Of a DNA stretch of 64,000 nucleotides, positions 1-11,689 are shown in pieces. A program made the translations under genes and the position numbers. This DNA is from Pictodentalium vernedei (Eukaryota; Mollusca; Scaphopoda; Dentaliida; Dentaliidae): assembly GCA_031216915.1 (NCBI GenBank), contig CM062296.1:455266287-455330286 (forward strand), written 5' to 3'. The notes beneath the pieces are model-generated. The model was not told the DNA's origin. It saw only the letters and a list, made by a program, of their open reading frames with translations, and did not search any database. How positions within the stretch are numbered: the first letter of the stretch is position 1; the number at the start of each line of letters is the position of its first letter.

Positions 1-742
1 CCGCATCCCCATGGAGTGCTTTCACTTAGTTAGAATGCTTCCACTTTCATATTTGGTATACAACATCTCTAGGGGGGGGGGGGGGGGGGGGGGGTCAGAT
101 TCAAGTTTGTTCAAATCGGATCCATGGGATAATATTTGGGCTCGCTATGGTAGCCCAAATTTTAACTTGATGCAATATGAAGAAATTTCTTTAAAATTTC
201 TCTTCTTCAGATCCAACAGTCAGAATGCTTTCATATTTGGTACACAACATCTCTAGGGAAGTCAGATTCAACTGTGTTCACATCGAGAGCTTGGGTTAAT
301 ATTTGGGCTCCCTATGGAGCCGGAATTGGCCATTTTGCTGAAGAATTACAAATTTTGTATTCAGTACTCTCTAGAGGTGTGTAACTAAGATTAATCCACA
401 AAGGTTGTATCAAGGGGCTTCATTGGGGAGCTCAACATTTTACTTTATGATCACTGAAGAAAAGGCATGATGCCCGTATTATTTTTGTAACTCCCGAGGG
501 ACTCAAGAATTGAGAGTGTAGCCTATGGAGGTGGCTTGCTTAATGTACTCATTCTTGGACTCTGTGTAAATTGTGTTCTGTTCAAGATGAGCGCTTCAGG
601 CCCCGTGAGGCCTCATGTAATTTTCAAGGTATTATTTTTTTATTTCACAGGATGTTTCTACATTTTCCAGATGTGTGCATATTGTCAGAATTTTGACTTG
701 CCTCAATATTTTCCAAAACTACTGGTTGTTAAACTTAGTCCA
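1..742. repeat. Diverged ~195-bp tandem repeat remnants, no gene
   Basis: Two diverged units share the phrase GAATGCTT...CATATTTGGTA.ACAACATCTCTAGG (near 32 and 223) and a following GTCAGATTCAA...TGTTCA..ATCG stretch, about 195 bases apart. A third weaker trace (CTCTCTAGAGG) lies near 368. The unit size and style resemble the satellite cores of the Helentron-like elements further right. I see no supportable gene here; open frames are short and lack recognisable domains. Confidence 0.5.
72..94. repeat. Poly-G run
   Basis: An uninterrupted run of 23 G residues. It is one of many long G or C runs in this window and could form G-quadruplex-type structure. It is also a place where length errors in assembly are likely. 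Confidence 0.95.
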
Positions 743-2490
743 TTTTTAGCTCAACTTTGGCGAAGCCAAATTTGAGGTATTGTCATGGCCCGTCGTTTGT
801 CTGTCCGCCTGTCGCGCCGTACACATGTCTCGGGCTAGAGGCCGTATTTATAAAACGAAACTTCTTGGGTACCTTTGTTGTCACTGTGAGACGAGAACAA
901 GTGTTTTTGGGCCCGGTCAGAAATTCAAGATGGCCACTGGTAGCCATTCTGTACAAAATTAGGTGCAATCAGATTTTTGTGCGCAGAACTTCCATATGAA
1001 AGCTCTGATTTGATTAATTTTTTGTATGAATGTTTAGTACCATGGAATACATCACATATAACACGGGAGTTTTTTTCCTCGTGCGTAAATTATGCAAATT
1101 AGACTAACTTTTGAGATAATTAGTGTTACTTTCAGCACTGTAAGTGCCAATACCAATACGGCTCGGGCTAGAGGCCGTATTTATGAAACGATCTTTACGA
1201 AACTTCTTGGGTACCTTTGTTATCACCGTGGGACGAGCACGAGTGTTTTGGGGTCCGTTCTGAAATTCAAGATGGCCGCTTGCAGCCATTTTGTACAAAA
1301 TTAGGTGCAATCAGATTTTTGCGCAGAACTTCCATATGAAAGCGCTGATTTGAATACTTTTTTTGTGTGAACGTTTAGTACCTTGGGATACATCACATAT
1401 AATACGGGGTTTTTTCTTCACATACATAAATTATGCCAGTTAGACTACCTTTGATCTATTTAATGTTACTTTCGGCACTGTAACTACAAATGCCAATACG
1501 GCTCGGGCTAGAGGCTGTAGTGATGCACTGGTCTTTTTGAAACTTCTTGGGTACCTTTGTTATCACCGTGGAACGAGAACGAGTGGTTTTGGGTGCAGTC
1601 CGAAATTTAAGATGGCCACTAGAAGCCATTTTGTACTTTAGTTAGTGCATCAGTTTTTTTGTACAGAATATGTATGAAAGTTCTGATTTTAATAAATATC
1701 TGTATGAATGTTTAGTACCATGAGATAATCACATATAGTACGAGGTTTTTTTCTCGAGCAGAAATTATGCAAATTAGATGAACTTTTGATTTATTCAGTG
1801 CTACTAATACACAGAAAGTGCACGTGTCAATACGACTCGGGCTAGAGGCTGTATTTATGAACCGAACTTCACAAAACTTCCTGGGTACCTTTGTTATCAC
1901 CTTGGGACGAGAACAAGTGTTTCTGGGTGCGGTCCAAAATTCAAGATGGCTGCCAGTGGCCATTTTTGGCCAATCAGTTTTTTTTTGTACACAACTTCTA
2001 CACGGCACAGACTAGAGGCTGTATTTTTGAACCGATCTTTACGAAACTTCTTGGGTACCTTTTGTTATCACCGTGGTATGAGAACGACCGTTTTGGGGTG
2101 CGGTCCAAAATTCAAGATAGCCGCCAGCAGCCATTTTGTACCAAAGTTAGTGCAATCAATTTTTTGTACAAAACTTCTGTATGAAAGTTCTGATTTGAAT
2201 AAATTTCTGTATGAATGTTTAGTAACATGGAATACATCACATATAATACGGGTTTTTTTTTTCTCGTGCGAACATTATGCAAATTAGATGAACTTTGATT
2301 TGTTCAGTGTTACTTATACACAGTAAGCGCATATGTTAATACGACTCGGACTAGAGTCTGTATTTATGAACCGATCTTCACAAAACTTCTTGAGGTACCT
2401 TTGTTATCACCTTGTGACAGGAATGAGTGTATTTGGATGCCTTTGTTATCACTGTGCTATGGGAACAAATATTTTTGGGTTCAGTCGGAC
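743..2490 (+). mobile_element. Helentron-like element with ~335-bp satellite core
   Basis: The left part is a 5' hairpin (TTTTTAGCTCAACTTTGGC, loop GAA, GCCAAATTTGAG; 743-775), followed by ATTGTCATGGCCCGTC and a GTCTGTCCGCC-type microsatellite, then a tandem array of ~335-bp units. This hairpin-microsatellite-array order matches the other putative rolling-circle elements in the window and bivalve 'pearl'-type elements. I do not see a 3' end with a subterminal inverted copy of the head, so the right border is uncertain. It is non-coding. Family assignment is inference from architecture. Confidence 0.55.
829..2480 (+). repeat. ~335-bp tandem array (six units, two partial)
   Basis: Units begin at CTCGGGCTAGAGGC-like starts near 829, 1162, 1502, 1836, 2011 and 2345. 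Spacing is 333, 340, 334, 175 and 334 bases; the fourth unit is internally deleted and the sixth is cut short. Each full unit contains GGGTACCTTTGTTATCACC, an AAGATGGCC...GCCATTTT inverted motif pair, a T-rich stretch and ATTATGCAAATTAGA. The small open frames here recur from unit to unit and are repeat artefacts. Confidence 0.9.
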
Positions 2491-2516
2491 CCACTCTGGG
2501 ACTCAAAGATTTCTTT

Positions 2517-3110
2517 TTATGTCCCCCCCCCCCCCCGACTAAAGTCGGGTGGCATATAGTGATTGAAGTGTGCGTGTGTCCGTCCGTGTGTGTGTCCATG
2601 TGTGTGTGCCCGAGCCAATAACTCGAAGACTGTTAGGGCCACAGTCATCAAACCTCACACAATTATAAAGGACCATGGGAGGATGTGCCACACACCATAG
2701 CCGGGGTTTCTCTGGTTATAAAGTAGTTTTTGCTCACACTTCAGGCTTGGTGTGACATATAGAAATAGTACTACACCAAATGAGTTGAAACTTGCTGGAG
2801 GTTCAAAATGTGGTCCACCTCTATGCGGTCAAGAGAGGTCATTAAATGCATATTTTTTGCGACCTATTACGAATTTCATTTTATACCAATTAATGCAATT
2901 TTGAAGATTATACATGTATCTCATCATTCAAATGGCAGCGGTAGTAATGTCAATTTCTGATTCCTTGATCGAACCCTATAAACGGTGTGCACATATATGC
3001 CTTTTCAGGTTTCTTAGAAAAATTGTTCTGATTCCTGTATGAATATTTTCTCCATGAAAGAATTTCACAGAAAGCAAGTTAGGGAGTAAGCTGTGACTGT
3101 CACATACAAT
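2517..3110 (+). mobile_element. Helentron-like fragment with poly-C hairpin head
   Basis: A run of 14 C residues (2523-2536) leads into the hairpin CCCGACTAAAGTCGGG (2534-2549), then GTGTGTCCGTCC-type microsatellite, then CCAATAACTCGAAGACTG. The next ~250 bases resemble one unit of the 238-bp array seen at 13-15.6 kb (CACCAAATGAGTTGAAAC, GGAGGTTCAAAATGTGG). They are followed by a stretch resembling the 3' region of that family. This is probably a short relative or a mosaic of two elements. No coding sequence was seen. Confidence 0.5.
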
Positions 3111-3469
3111 AGCATGGTCTGTTTATTTAATCTCATTGTACAGAATTAATTCCAAAAAACCAAGTTAATATAAAAACAAACAACTTGATCATGAAGAACT
3201 CCAGTGTACATGTAATTGTAAAACTACACTGAAGATTTGTTATTGGAACCTATCACAATACTGTCAGGATGCCGGTAAAGGATGCAATACTGACATAGTT
3301 GGCTGTACTGTTAACTGTGTTAGTGCTATGACTGTTTAAAATTAATTTATTAGAGAAGTTCTAGTTTTATGTATGCCTTGTTTAGGTCACTAGATGTCCT
3401 TTCAAGAGTAGGCCTTCAAATGAGCTCTTGGGGTTTTTAAGGTTTTTATGACAATATCTCCGATATAGA
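3111..3469. other. Intergenic, nothing recognised
   Basis: An AT-rich stretch of about 360 bases between two Helentron-like pieces. I see no gene, RNA gene, clear repeat or hairpin of note. Confidence 0.5.
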
Positions 3470-4110
3470 GTATATGCACCCTTTGTCAAGGTGACAACTC
3501 AAATACGGATCGTCCTATCTCTATGCATTTTGGCATGCTGGTTAACAATACCCAGTTTGCACTCATCTATGTTTTTTGCACCCGTTCGATCTGAATGACA
3601 GATGACAGATCTGAAGTTGGTGGAGGCATTATTTCAAAGTGGGTTGCGCTCATTCTTCAATGTAGATGTAGACATGGGACTACACCGACTGAGTTAAAAA
3701 TTGGTGGAGATTCAATATATGGTCCACCTGAATGGAGTCATCAAGTGCATATTATTAAGAAAGACTGGGAAATGCATTTACGCCTTAATGTGTTTCTAAA
3801 GTTTATGAATGTATTTCATCACTCAGATTAGTGGGCAGAGCCAAAATTGTCCATTTCTGATTCATGTATCGAACCCTTTGAATGCTGGTCACACATATGC
3901 CTTTTCTGGTTTCTTATAAAAATTGTTCTGATTCCTGTTTGAATATATGTAAATACTGTTAACGAAAACCCATTTCTGATTTGTTAAAAAATATTTTACT
4001 CCAGAAAATAAGCCTCCATAAATTCTCTTTCTGTAGAGTTTATTCCTGATACTTTAACCCTTTTCACACAGACTTGAATTTACTGGATGCAGTAAATTCT
4101 GTTTCTCTAG
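3470..4110 (+). mobile_element. Helentron-like 3' part with canonical-looking terminus
   Basis: The start (GGTGACAACTCAAATACGG...TTTTGGCATGCTGGTTAACA) matches the post-microsatellite section of the element at 12,807-15,989, followed by one diverged satellite unit and the same 3' region. The terminus holds CACACAGACT (4065-4074), the hairpin AATTTACTG-GATG-CAGTAAATT (4077-4098) and a CTGTTTCTCTAG end at 4110. The matching copy ends at 15,988/15,989. The 5' end of this copy is not visible. Confidence 0.75.
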
Positions 4111-6149
4111 TTTGAATAAAGTTTGATACTAATAAACATAACCGCTGTCAGCGTGACCGTGTGGTCAAAACCCAAACGAATTATCGAATCTACTGTCAAA
4201 ATTAGCCGCAATTGGCATTTAAACAAATGAAATACACGAAATATTCGCAATTTCTTCATTATCCATGCCGAGTTACTTTTTAACCAGACCACATGCGTTC
4301 AGTTTCGTTTGTCGGCATCAAACTGATATTGTTTGTGGTAATTAATAGTACGAGAAGGCGAAAGAAGCCAAATATATTCCCATCATCTATAAATTAATTA
4401 AAATTGATAATTCCTTTTACTTTACTGAAATTATAAATTGATAAGGTGGGTCTGTTTCGATTATTATGCACCAGACCTGGAAGTTGTAAATTGGCCGGAA
4501 AACACCTCTGTCCTCTAACTCATACATCATTTACATGTACCAACATTCTCCCTGGTATCTCAACCACTGCTACTCCAATTTGAAGGATATTTGGTGTTGT
4601 GATCGAGCATCATTGGGAAACGATGCCTGTGTAGCTGCTGTAGCATGTGTTTCTTCCCACATTTTTTCCAGAGTTCTGGTACTTTTTCACTCCTTCGAGT
4701 TAGAACATTTTGTTTATAACTAGTTGATTTGTTACAATTTGTTGGAATGTGCCTGCAGACACCCTCAAATTTATTGCTACAAAATATTTTTGGTGAAGAT
4801 TTTGTTCCTATTACTTATCAAGCAACAAGCTGATGAATAATCTGTATAAAGCCACCAATCTGATGTTTGACACTTTTATCGGAGCTGTTATGAAGGCTTA
4901 TGGAACTCAAAATGTTGATTATGGTAGGACTTTTCTATTCACCCATTAATCGATAAATTAAGTGTTATAGTTGGATGTAAGAAGCATGAAAGGTTCAGAA
5001 CTTAATGTCTAAAAAGAATGTTTTGCAATGTAACATGATTTTTGCAGATACACTTAATTGGAGGGTTACCTGTCTGATAGTGCTTGGAACATGTGTAGCC
5101 AGGATCTTCCAAAAAAAAAGAGTTAAACTTTGAGAAAAAAGACATATGTCTTGAGTGCAGGAGGTAGAGTCATACAAGTAAGAGAGCCCCCGGGGAATTT
5201 TTTTGTCAAATGGAGCTCACTTGTCACATTTTGGGGATTGCTTTGTGTTCTGCGTTCTTGAAAAAAATATGTGAGACCCTCTGGATGTGCCTTTCTGATC
5301 TCAATATGCCAATAAACCTCCTTGGGAAAAGTACATGCAATAATGGTTATGTAAGGTTGATTTGATATGTTTTGAATAACAATGTACTTTTAAGTACATT
5401 AGATGGTTTATTGCAGTGACAGGTTACAGTTACCCTTATTTTTTCTCCAACAGATATCATGAGTGTATTGGTGTCCAAGAGTAAACAAAGCTATGATACC
5501 TATTGATAAACCAGACAGATTTAACAATTTAATCACTATCAAATTGATGCACTTGATAAAACACGTTACGGTGCAAGGGATTTGTAAATATATTTATTCA
5601 ACTACAATGTATGACTTTACAGTGCATTCTACATAGGAGAATATCATAGTTTCTTTCCAAATCACCACAGTGATACATACATCTTTATATTGGGAGACAC
5701 TCGTTTGTCCTTCCATACTTCTTCTGGTGGACTCCTTCACATGTTGACCTTTGTTGAACTCACCAAATCAAAACATAAACAAAAGAAAATGTCTGCCTTC
5801 AATCACTGGGCACTCCACTTATAACATTTGGTCTCAATCTTTATTACTTTCATGAATTAGGAAAAGATTTCTTCGAGTGTATACTTCAATGTTTATAGAA
5901 TACAGCTGTTATTTTATTTTGAGGTATTTTATTGTAAAACTTTTGTTCTCTTACTTATGCCATAGCATACTTTCAGGTGGTGCTATTTACACGTGGCAGC
6001 AGTTCCATGGCAAATTCCAGTTTCCACATGTTCTATGTTTCATTCCAAGAATTTTGATATATAATTTATTGAGGTTATTCATGTTGGGTCTTTTTCAAAC
6101 TTGGAAGAAAATTGCATGAAATTTGACCAAAGTTAGGTTGGACGTCCCC
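4111..6149 (+). mobile_element. Truncated copy of the TTAA element found in the Polinton
   Basis: From about 4,122 to 6,149 this sequence runs in parallel, at roughly nine-tenths identity by eye, with 31,806-33,867 inside the Polinton. Both end in TTTGACCAAAGTTAGGTTGG, ACGTCCCC and then TTAA (6150-6153 here). The left third of the element is missing; the sequence begins directly after the Helentron-like end at 4110. No intact open frame matches a known transposase, so it looks non-autonomous. TTAA flanks suggest the piggyBac group, but the termini alone do not prove it. Confidence 0.8.
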
Positions 6150-6800
6150 TTAACCCTCTCCACCAACAATTATGTTTTAACCAAAACTTTCTTTTATCAC
6201 ACTGGGTTATTTGAGGCTATTGTACCCACTTTTCACAAGGCATCAATAAAAATACTTTAGTGATGCAATTAAAAACAATTCTTCAGACACTCCAGGGTCA
6301 TAAAAAATCATGGAATCTTATGTTTTCCCTGGATTTCTCTGAAAACAATTTGTAGATTTTTAAGAAAAAATGGCCACTTGCACTTCTTGGTGTGACATTA
6401 CAAGTTGCATTTAAAAATATTCCTGTTAGCACTTGGTAACTCTCTACAAACTGCCAGGCATCAATATTTTGGATATATAAGTTAAAATGGGACATTTTCA
6501 AATAGCCACAGGACACGATGGGAAACAAACATAACTCCTTTTGTTGGTCATTAATTTGTTAGACGACGATATTGATATTAACCCTCTCCTCCATTAATGA
6601 TGGTTTGTACCTAAACATTTTGTTTATCAAACTGAGTCAGTTGAGACTACGATACCCACCTTTCTCATAACATCAATAAAGAAACTCCAGTGAGACAGTC
6701 AAAACAAATCATCAGACACACTGGCGCCATGACAAATCATGGAATCTCATCGGGAAAAGCCATGATTCTCCAGAACAATAAAGTCTAGTTCGAAAACTGC
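6150..6800. repeat. Two diverged direct repeats, about 425 bp apart
   Basis: The stretches 6,151-6,345 and 6,577-6,790 share TTAACCCTCTCC, TATGATG.TTT/ATGTTTTAACC-like, ATCAATAAA and CATGGAATCT segments in the same order. The first copy follows immediately after the TTAA element, which suggests that element landed in a TTAA of this repeat. No gene seen. Confidence 0.6.
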
Positions 6801-7780
6801 GTTTCTATTCGTTTTGATACTTCACGAGATACGTGTCAATGCATGTCTGTATACAAACGCAATATAACAATAATTATCAGTAAAATTATCGGTTATATGT
6901 GCGTTTTTTCGATTAAGGCTATCAGTGCCAGACATGTTGCAAGGAAATTAGGAGCGTTCGATCTGAAATCACTCGATCATCAGCTGAACATATAGGAGAG
7001 GAGTAGGTGGGAATAGCAGAATTCGAGGAATAATAGTAATAACACTTTGGCTGGCCGCTGATTTGTCGCGGTTCTCGGACGAGAAGGCCTTGGTTACCCC
7101 TGAAGTGTAGATATGTGTACATGTATATCACGCAAAGCTTTGAGGCGAATTAGGTTGCCACAGAAAACGAACGAATTTGAAAATTTTGTTTGATTGCCAG
7201 AGGGGGATAGGCCTATTGCAACTGAATGGACAATTCGACACCGGAAGTTACGTGATTTTTTCACTGCAATTTAATGTCCAATTCAAAAAGTCACATTGAC
7301 GGCTATGGGGAATTCTGTTCTGGAACACATTTATCTGACTGGGTATGTGGAACCCTTTGCGGGCCTACGGCCCGCCTGGGGTTCCTATAAACACTGAGGT
7401 CTCATTCAATATTTATTGCATTAACTAATTGCCCAACGTGACGGCGGCCAAGGATATTCATAAAAAAATCGCCGTTCGTATTTTTATTTTGTCTCTCAAA
7501 AACATAGGATATGCGCTCTTCGCCCCCCCCCCCCCCCCCCCCTATTGGAACAAGCCCGTTGTGCCCGTCCCAATGAGAGGATATAAGTTATGTTTCTAGG
7601 TATAAAACATTTAGTTAATCAAAAAGGTTTTGCGGGTATTATCTTCTATTTGACATGTATGAAAGCTTAATAGAATATCGAGTTGCTTTTTGGCCTCCTG
7701 TGCAGTGACTGTAAAATAAAGCGGTTAGTTCTTGCCTTTTGTCAGGTATTACTGAGGGAAAAAATGAAATGGTTCAGGTT
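6801..7780. other. Non-coding stretch with a GC hairpin and a degenerate MITE copy
   Basis: Contents: GGAGAGGAGTAGGTGGGA (near 6,993), whose reverse complement recurs near 9,511; a GC-rich hairpin GCGGGCC-TAC-GGCCCGC (about 7,358-7,374); and about 7,425-7,610, which resembles a decayed copy of the palindromic TTAA MITE (CCCAACGTGACGGCGGCCAA, CTCAAAAACATAGGATATG) broken by a run of 20 C residues (7523-7542). No gene was recognised. Confidence 0.45.
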
Positions 7781-9205
7781 TTCCTACCTAGTTTTCATTT
7801 CCCGTTCCTAATCTTTTTATGAGCTCTTGGCCAAAAGAAAAATATATCTTTCAAAAAGGATATCTGAAGATTCTTACGAGCCTGCATCATACACATACAC
7901 TCCGCAAATATAGGCAACACATTTTAACACCCCTTCTATTCCGAACAACTAGAATTAAACCTCATGTGGAGTCCGCCAAAATTGAACCAGACACAATAAA
8001 AGAGAACCGTGGACCACAAACTCCTCCTTGGAATCTTAAAAAGCCAACAGTTATTTTGGACCTAGCCTCTACTAAAAAGCCTGAAACCAATTTCCTGCAG
8101 TTTAAGCAGAAATATGCAGAAATTATGTCAAAGTACAGTGCATATACAAGGATCTATACGGCTGGATCAAAATATGGTGATAACGTATCATCAGCTGTTG
8201 TCACTGGTGATCATGTCACCTCAATCAGAATACCGAATCAAAGTTCTATTTTCACAGCTGAAGTTGAAGCTTTACAACTTGCGCTAGAGCACATTGAGAA
8301 TGTACAGGAAAGAATGTCGATCATCTTTTCCGACTCTCTTTCCTCTTTACTTGCTTTTCAGAACCCCAAGTTGAAGAACCCTCTCATTTTGAGCTTCGTG
8401 AGAAGTTAACAACTTCCATGTCTGACCAGTATGATGTCGTGTTTTGCTGGTTCCCTGGACATGTAGGTATTTCGGGTAACACCAGAGCAGACAGTGCGGC
8501 AAAACAGGCTTTAAACAAGCCTATCACTGATTTTAATATTCCTTTCAGTGACTTTAAACCACATATCGATCATTACATTAAATCAGTGTGGCAGGCGGAA
8601 TGGGATGGGGCGACAAATAACAAGCTCCATCGCTTCCGCCCAAACATTTTTGATCACTGCCCATCCAGTGACCTTTGTAGAAAAGATCATGTTATTCTGA
8701 CACGGTGTCATATTGGTCACACACGACTAACACATTCTTTTTTGTTAGAGGGTAATATGCGACCAGAGTGTGTTCCCTGCCAGCAGGTGCTGTCAGTGGA
8801 GCACATTCTTTTAAACTGTACTGATTTTAATCATGTTAGAGGGCAGTATTTTACAGCTGGATCTCTAAGAGATGTATTTTACCATACGAGTCCGCATAAA
8901 ATTCTCTCCTTTTCTGAAAGAAATCAAACTTTTTAATAAATTAATTTTAAAATTGTTTTTATTCTTTTAACGTAGACTCCACAAGTCTAAATGTCACCAG
9001 GTTTATTAATAAGTATTCTGTTCGTTTGTAACTTTAGTCATTACTCTTTCGACTACTCTTGGTTTTAAGTTTTGTTGTGATTATTTCATATTTTATTCAA
9101 TTGATTTTATTTCATACTTGACACTTGTAGTTTCTGCAGTTTTCTCGCCACGATATAGCCTAGCTGCTGATGTGGCGTCAAGCAACAATAAATAAATAAA
9201 TAATA
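7780..9205 (+). mobile_element. LINE, 5'-truncated, I-group-like with RNase H
   Basis: A 3' remnant of a non-LTR retrotransposon: the RNase H end of ORF2, a short 3' UTR and a terminal (AATA)n tail (AACAATAAATAAATAAATAA, about 9,186-9,205). The reverse transcriptase and everything upstream are absent. A type I RNase H after the RT is known in the I/Nimb/R1-type LINE groups; the exact clade cannot be set from this fragment. Confidence 0.8.
7819..8936 (+). pseudogene. LINE ORF2 C-terminus: RNase H plus cysteine-rich tail
   Basis: Two frames cover one domain. The first (7,819-8,409) carries YTAGSKYGD, AEVEALQLAL and IFSDSLSSLLA; the second (8,418-8,936) carries WFPGHVGISGNTRADSAAK and the tail CVPCQQVLSVEHILLNC. 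These match the ordered motifs of RNase H followed by the Cys/His tail typical of these LINEs. The first catalytic position is Ala where the family has Asp (YTDGS), and a one-base shift near 8,400 separates the frames. The copy is dead. RNase H would remove the RNA strand during reverse transcription. Confidence 0.85.
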
Positions 9206-10548
9206 ATTCCGAACAACAGACTACCCTTTATAAAATCAAATCTTGAATAAGAATAAATTCTTATATTTTTCCTCAGGAATATAGCTTACGACCCCTGATT
9301 GAAACGAGCTATGCTGGCTCGTAGTTACTGTAGTCGATGTAACATGGGCAGGTAGTATGAAGTTGGGATGTGTTTAAATAGCATGTTCGATTGTATTGCA
9401 GTGTACTCCGATAGAGAAGAGGAGCTCAAACTAAAGAATAATCAGTTTATGTCACCAAGTTCAGCCTTTCCGGCCTGTCCTGACTACTTTTCAATCTAGA
9501 ATTTTATCTAGTCCCACCTACTCCTCTCCTATACTTCGTTCTAGCCACTAGCCCCGACCAATCAGATCGCCCCATTTGCATCAGTATATATGTCTTTTGT
9601 GAATATGTGTGTTTATTCGCATGTTCCAGAAAAAATTGTTTCCGCAGATAAGATGAAACTTGTTATGGTGGTGGCCCTTGAGAGATTTTGAACCCTAACT
9701 AATTATTGTGATCCAAGCAGAGAATAAGGCAGCACGAACAATAAAGACAAGATTCAGCTTTGGCCTGCTTCGTGAATGTGAGTATTGGAACTAGGGTCTC
9801 CCCACTTACACGGCCTACTCTCTATTCATTGGGTACATGTTGAAAATGCAAAACACCCTTGCATTAACACTCTACATGTGTGATTAATCATCACTACTGA
9901 GTGGTTTTAGAAGTTTTCTCGGGAAACACACAGGGTATACGGAGATTTAAAACCTGGGTGTGGGTTTAACACCCTGAGGCGAATTAGAAGGTTCTAAAAC
10001 CGACATCCAGGTCTCAAATTCTATGTACTGTATAATATTATGCTGCCTAAGATGGTGATTTTGTGCTTCCCCTGTCATTGAATATTAGTTGAAGATAGCT
10101 CAACTATTCTGAGTGGGGTTTCCCAAAGTGAACTTGTCGAGATCAAAGGATATGATTTTCACCAACATGTGGTTCATTCGAGAAAACAACGGCACGAGAT
10201 TCTAACATCCAATTGTTTTAAAATAGCTGACCTCATTGCTTTTTTTGTTTCAGACATTCTAGATAATCAAAAGATACGTTATGTACTGATGCACATTGGA
10301 GTAATCTAGGTTACCTCGAGCAACATCCACGGAAAATGTACATGGAGATTTAATACCTGGATGTTGATTTTAAACCCCTTGGATTTACCTCAAGGTTTGA
10401 AGGCGACATCCAGGTATTAAATCTCCACGTAACCTGGTTGTTGCCGGAGAAATATGTATGTATGTGTCAGTCAGTCAGTCAATACGGTAACCAGTTAACG
10501 ACGTCTCGGGGTCAAATTGAAGCAAGTGCAACAAAGTAGAATGTTTTT
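9206..10548. other. Non-coding stretch with a decayed MITE and two related hairpins
   Basis: About 9,228-9,330 resembles a decayed palindromic TTAA MITE (CAAATCTTGAATAA, CGACCCCTGATTGAAACGAGCT). Two related hairpins lie at 9,941-10,017 and 10,343-10,426. The better one pairs GGAGATTTAATACCTGGATG with CATCCAGGTATTAAATCTCC around a ~40-base loop. A GTCAGTCAGTCAGTC microsatellite lies near 10,467. No gene was recognised. Confidence 0.5.
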
Positions 10549-10565
10549 GCGCGCCAAAGGCGCGC
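10549..10565. repeat. GC-rich perfect hairpin
   Basis: GCGCGCC-AAA-GGCGCGC, preceded by TTTTT and followed by AGGGG. Its form parallels the hairpin near 7,358 and the hairpin heads of the Helentron-like elements, and a GTCA microsatellite lies upstream. Function unknown. Confidence 0.7.
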
Positions 10566-10842
10566 AGGGGCGATGAGGAATTTGTTAACATCCTGTGACC
10601 CACTTAACAGTACAACGTTACTTTCGGGCATACGCAACGTCCAGACGTTGAAAAGAGGAAGAAGCTACGAAGCCCAGGAGGTGAGACCCAGCCCACAGTC
10701 CCACCGGGCGATCTGTCGTCGTTTGTTGTATTCGGGCATGTATAATCATCATTTTGATGTTATTGTTGACTGCACTGTACTGCCTCACAGCTCTCATTGA
10801 CAGGCACAGCCTCCCCCAGAGGCTGGGAACGATGTCTTTTGT

Positions 10843-11689
10843 TCAAAGAAGTATACTCTGCCACTTTGGTGATTTTATGTTGAACTGATCGGTACCTTTA
10901 TTGACAAGTATAATCTTCTCCGGATCGACCAGGGCTTTCCAGCTTATTGTATACAAAGGTTTTTGTGCGTTGCTAGCGCAGGGACATTGTGGGGGGAAAC
11001 TAACCCTTTCCGGCCCCTTTAGCAATACAACGGTAATCCCCCGCGTCTAGCAGCCGCAAATGAGTAGAAGAAAAGAAGTGAGAAAAGCCACTGTCACGCC
11101 GGACATTATGTGAGAGTTGCTTCTTTGTAGAACCTTTAGGTGTGTAGTGAACGCCATTAACATTGTGTTGGTCTAAATTGGTCGCTAATTTCATTGAGAA
11201 GTATAGACAGTCTCCCGCAATTTCTATTTGATGGTAATTCCTGGCCGGGGCGGTGTCATTGTAGGTATTCAGGTAAGCATATTCTGTCATTATGGTAGTT
11301 TGAGTGAGCCTGATAGCAGCCCACATTGGCAAGTATTGTTTACCTAGGCTCCAACAAGCTCGATCAGGCCAGTCAGCCACGCTGTACACTTCCAGTAAAC
11401 GAGAGTGTCGGTAATGGGACACAAACGCTGCCAAAGGTTTGACGCCCCCTAGACCGGTCATTGCTTCCAGGTGGCTGGGAACGTATTTTGATTCCACCAG
11501 GACGGGGCAAACCAAATTGGGGGACCTAGTCGGATTACGGAGAAGAAATCCCAGCAAATCCAGCCAGGAAGTGGCCCTGACCAAGTGTCCAGAACGGTTA
11601 CAACAAAAAGGATTGGAGAAAACTCCTGTAGTGTCCTGGAAGGCCGCTAATACTCCAGGGAGGTTGGGATAATCAGTATTTTTATGCAT
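10843..11689 (-). pseudogene. Unrecognised protein-coding relic
   Basis: The minus strand here reads like real protein rather than noise. The base composition is more GC-rich than the flanks, and there are well-mixed residues with many aromatics and prolines (for example NLVCPVLVESKY, TIMTEYAYLNTYND, GDCLYFSMKLATN). The longest open stretch is about 229 codons (11,000-11,689) and a further coding-like stretch lies at its 3' side, so the gene is not intact. I do not recognise the family. A virus-derived structural protein is one guess, based only on texture, and a host gene fragment is another. Neither is supported by a motif. Confidence 0.4.

Noticed and set aside
783-2300. Several 60-113-codon frames on both strands
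   Set aside because: They recur at 335-bp intervals in a tandem array and share the same text; repeat artefacts.
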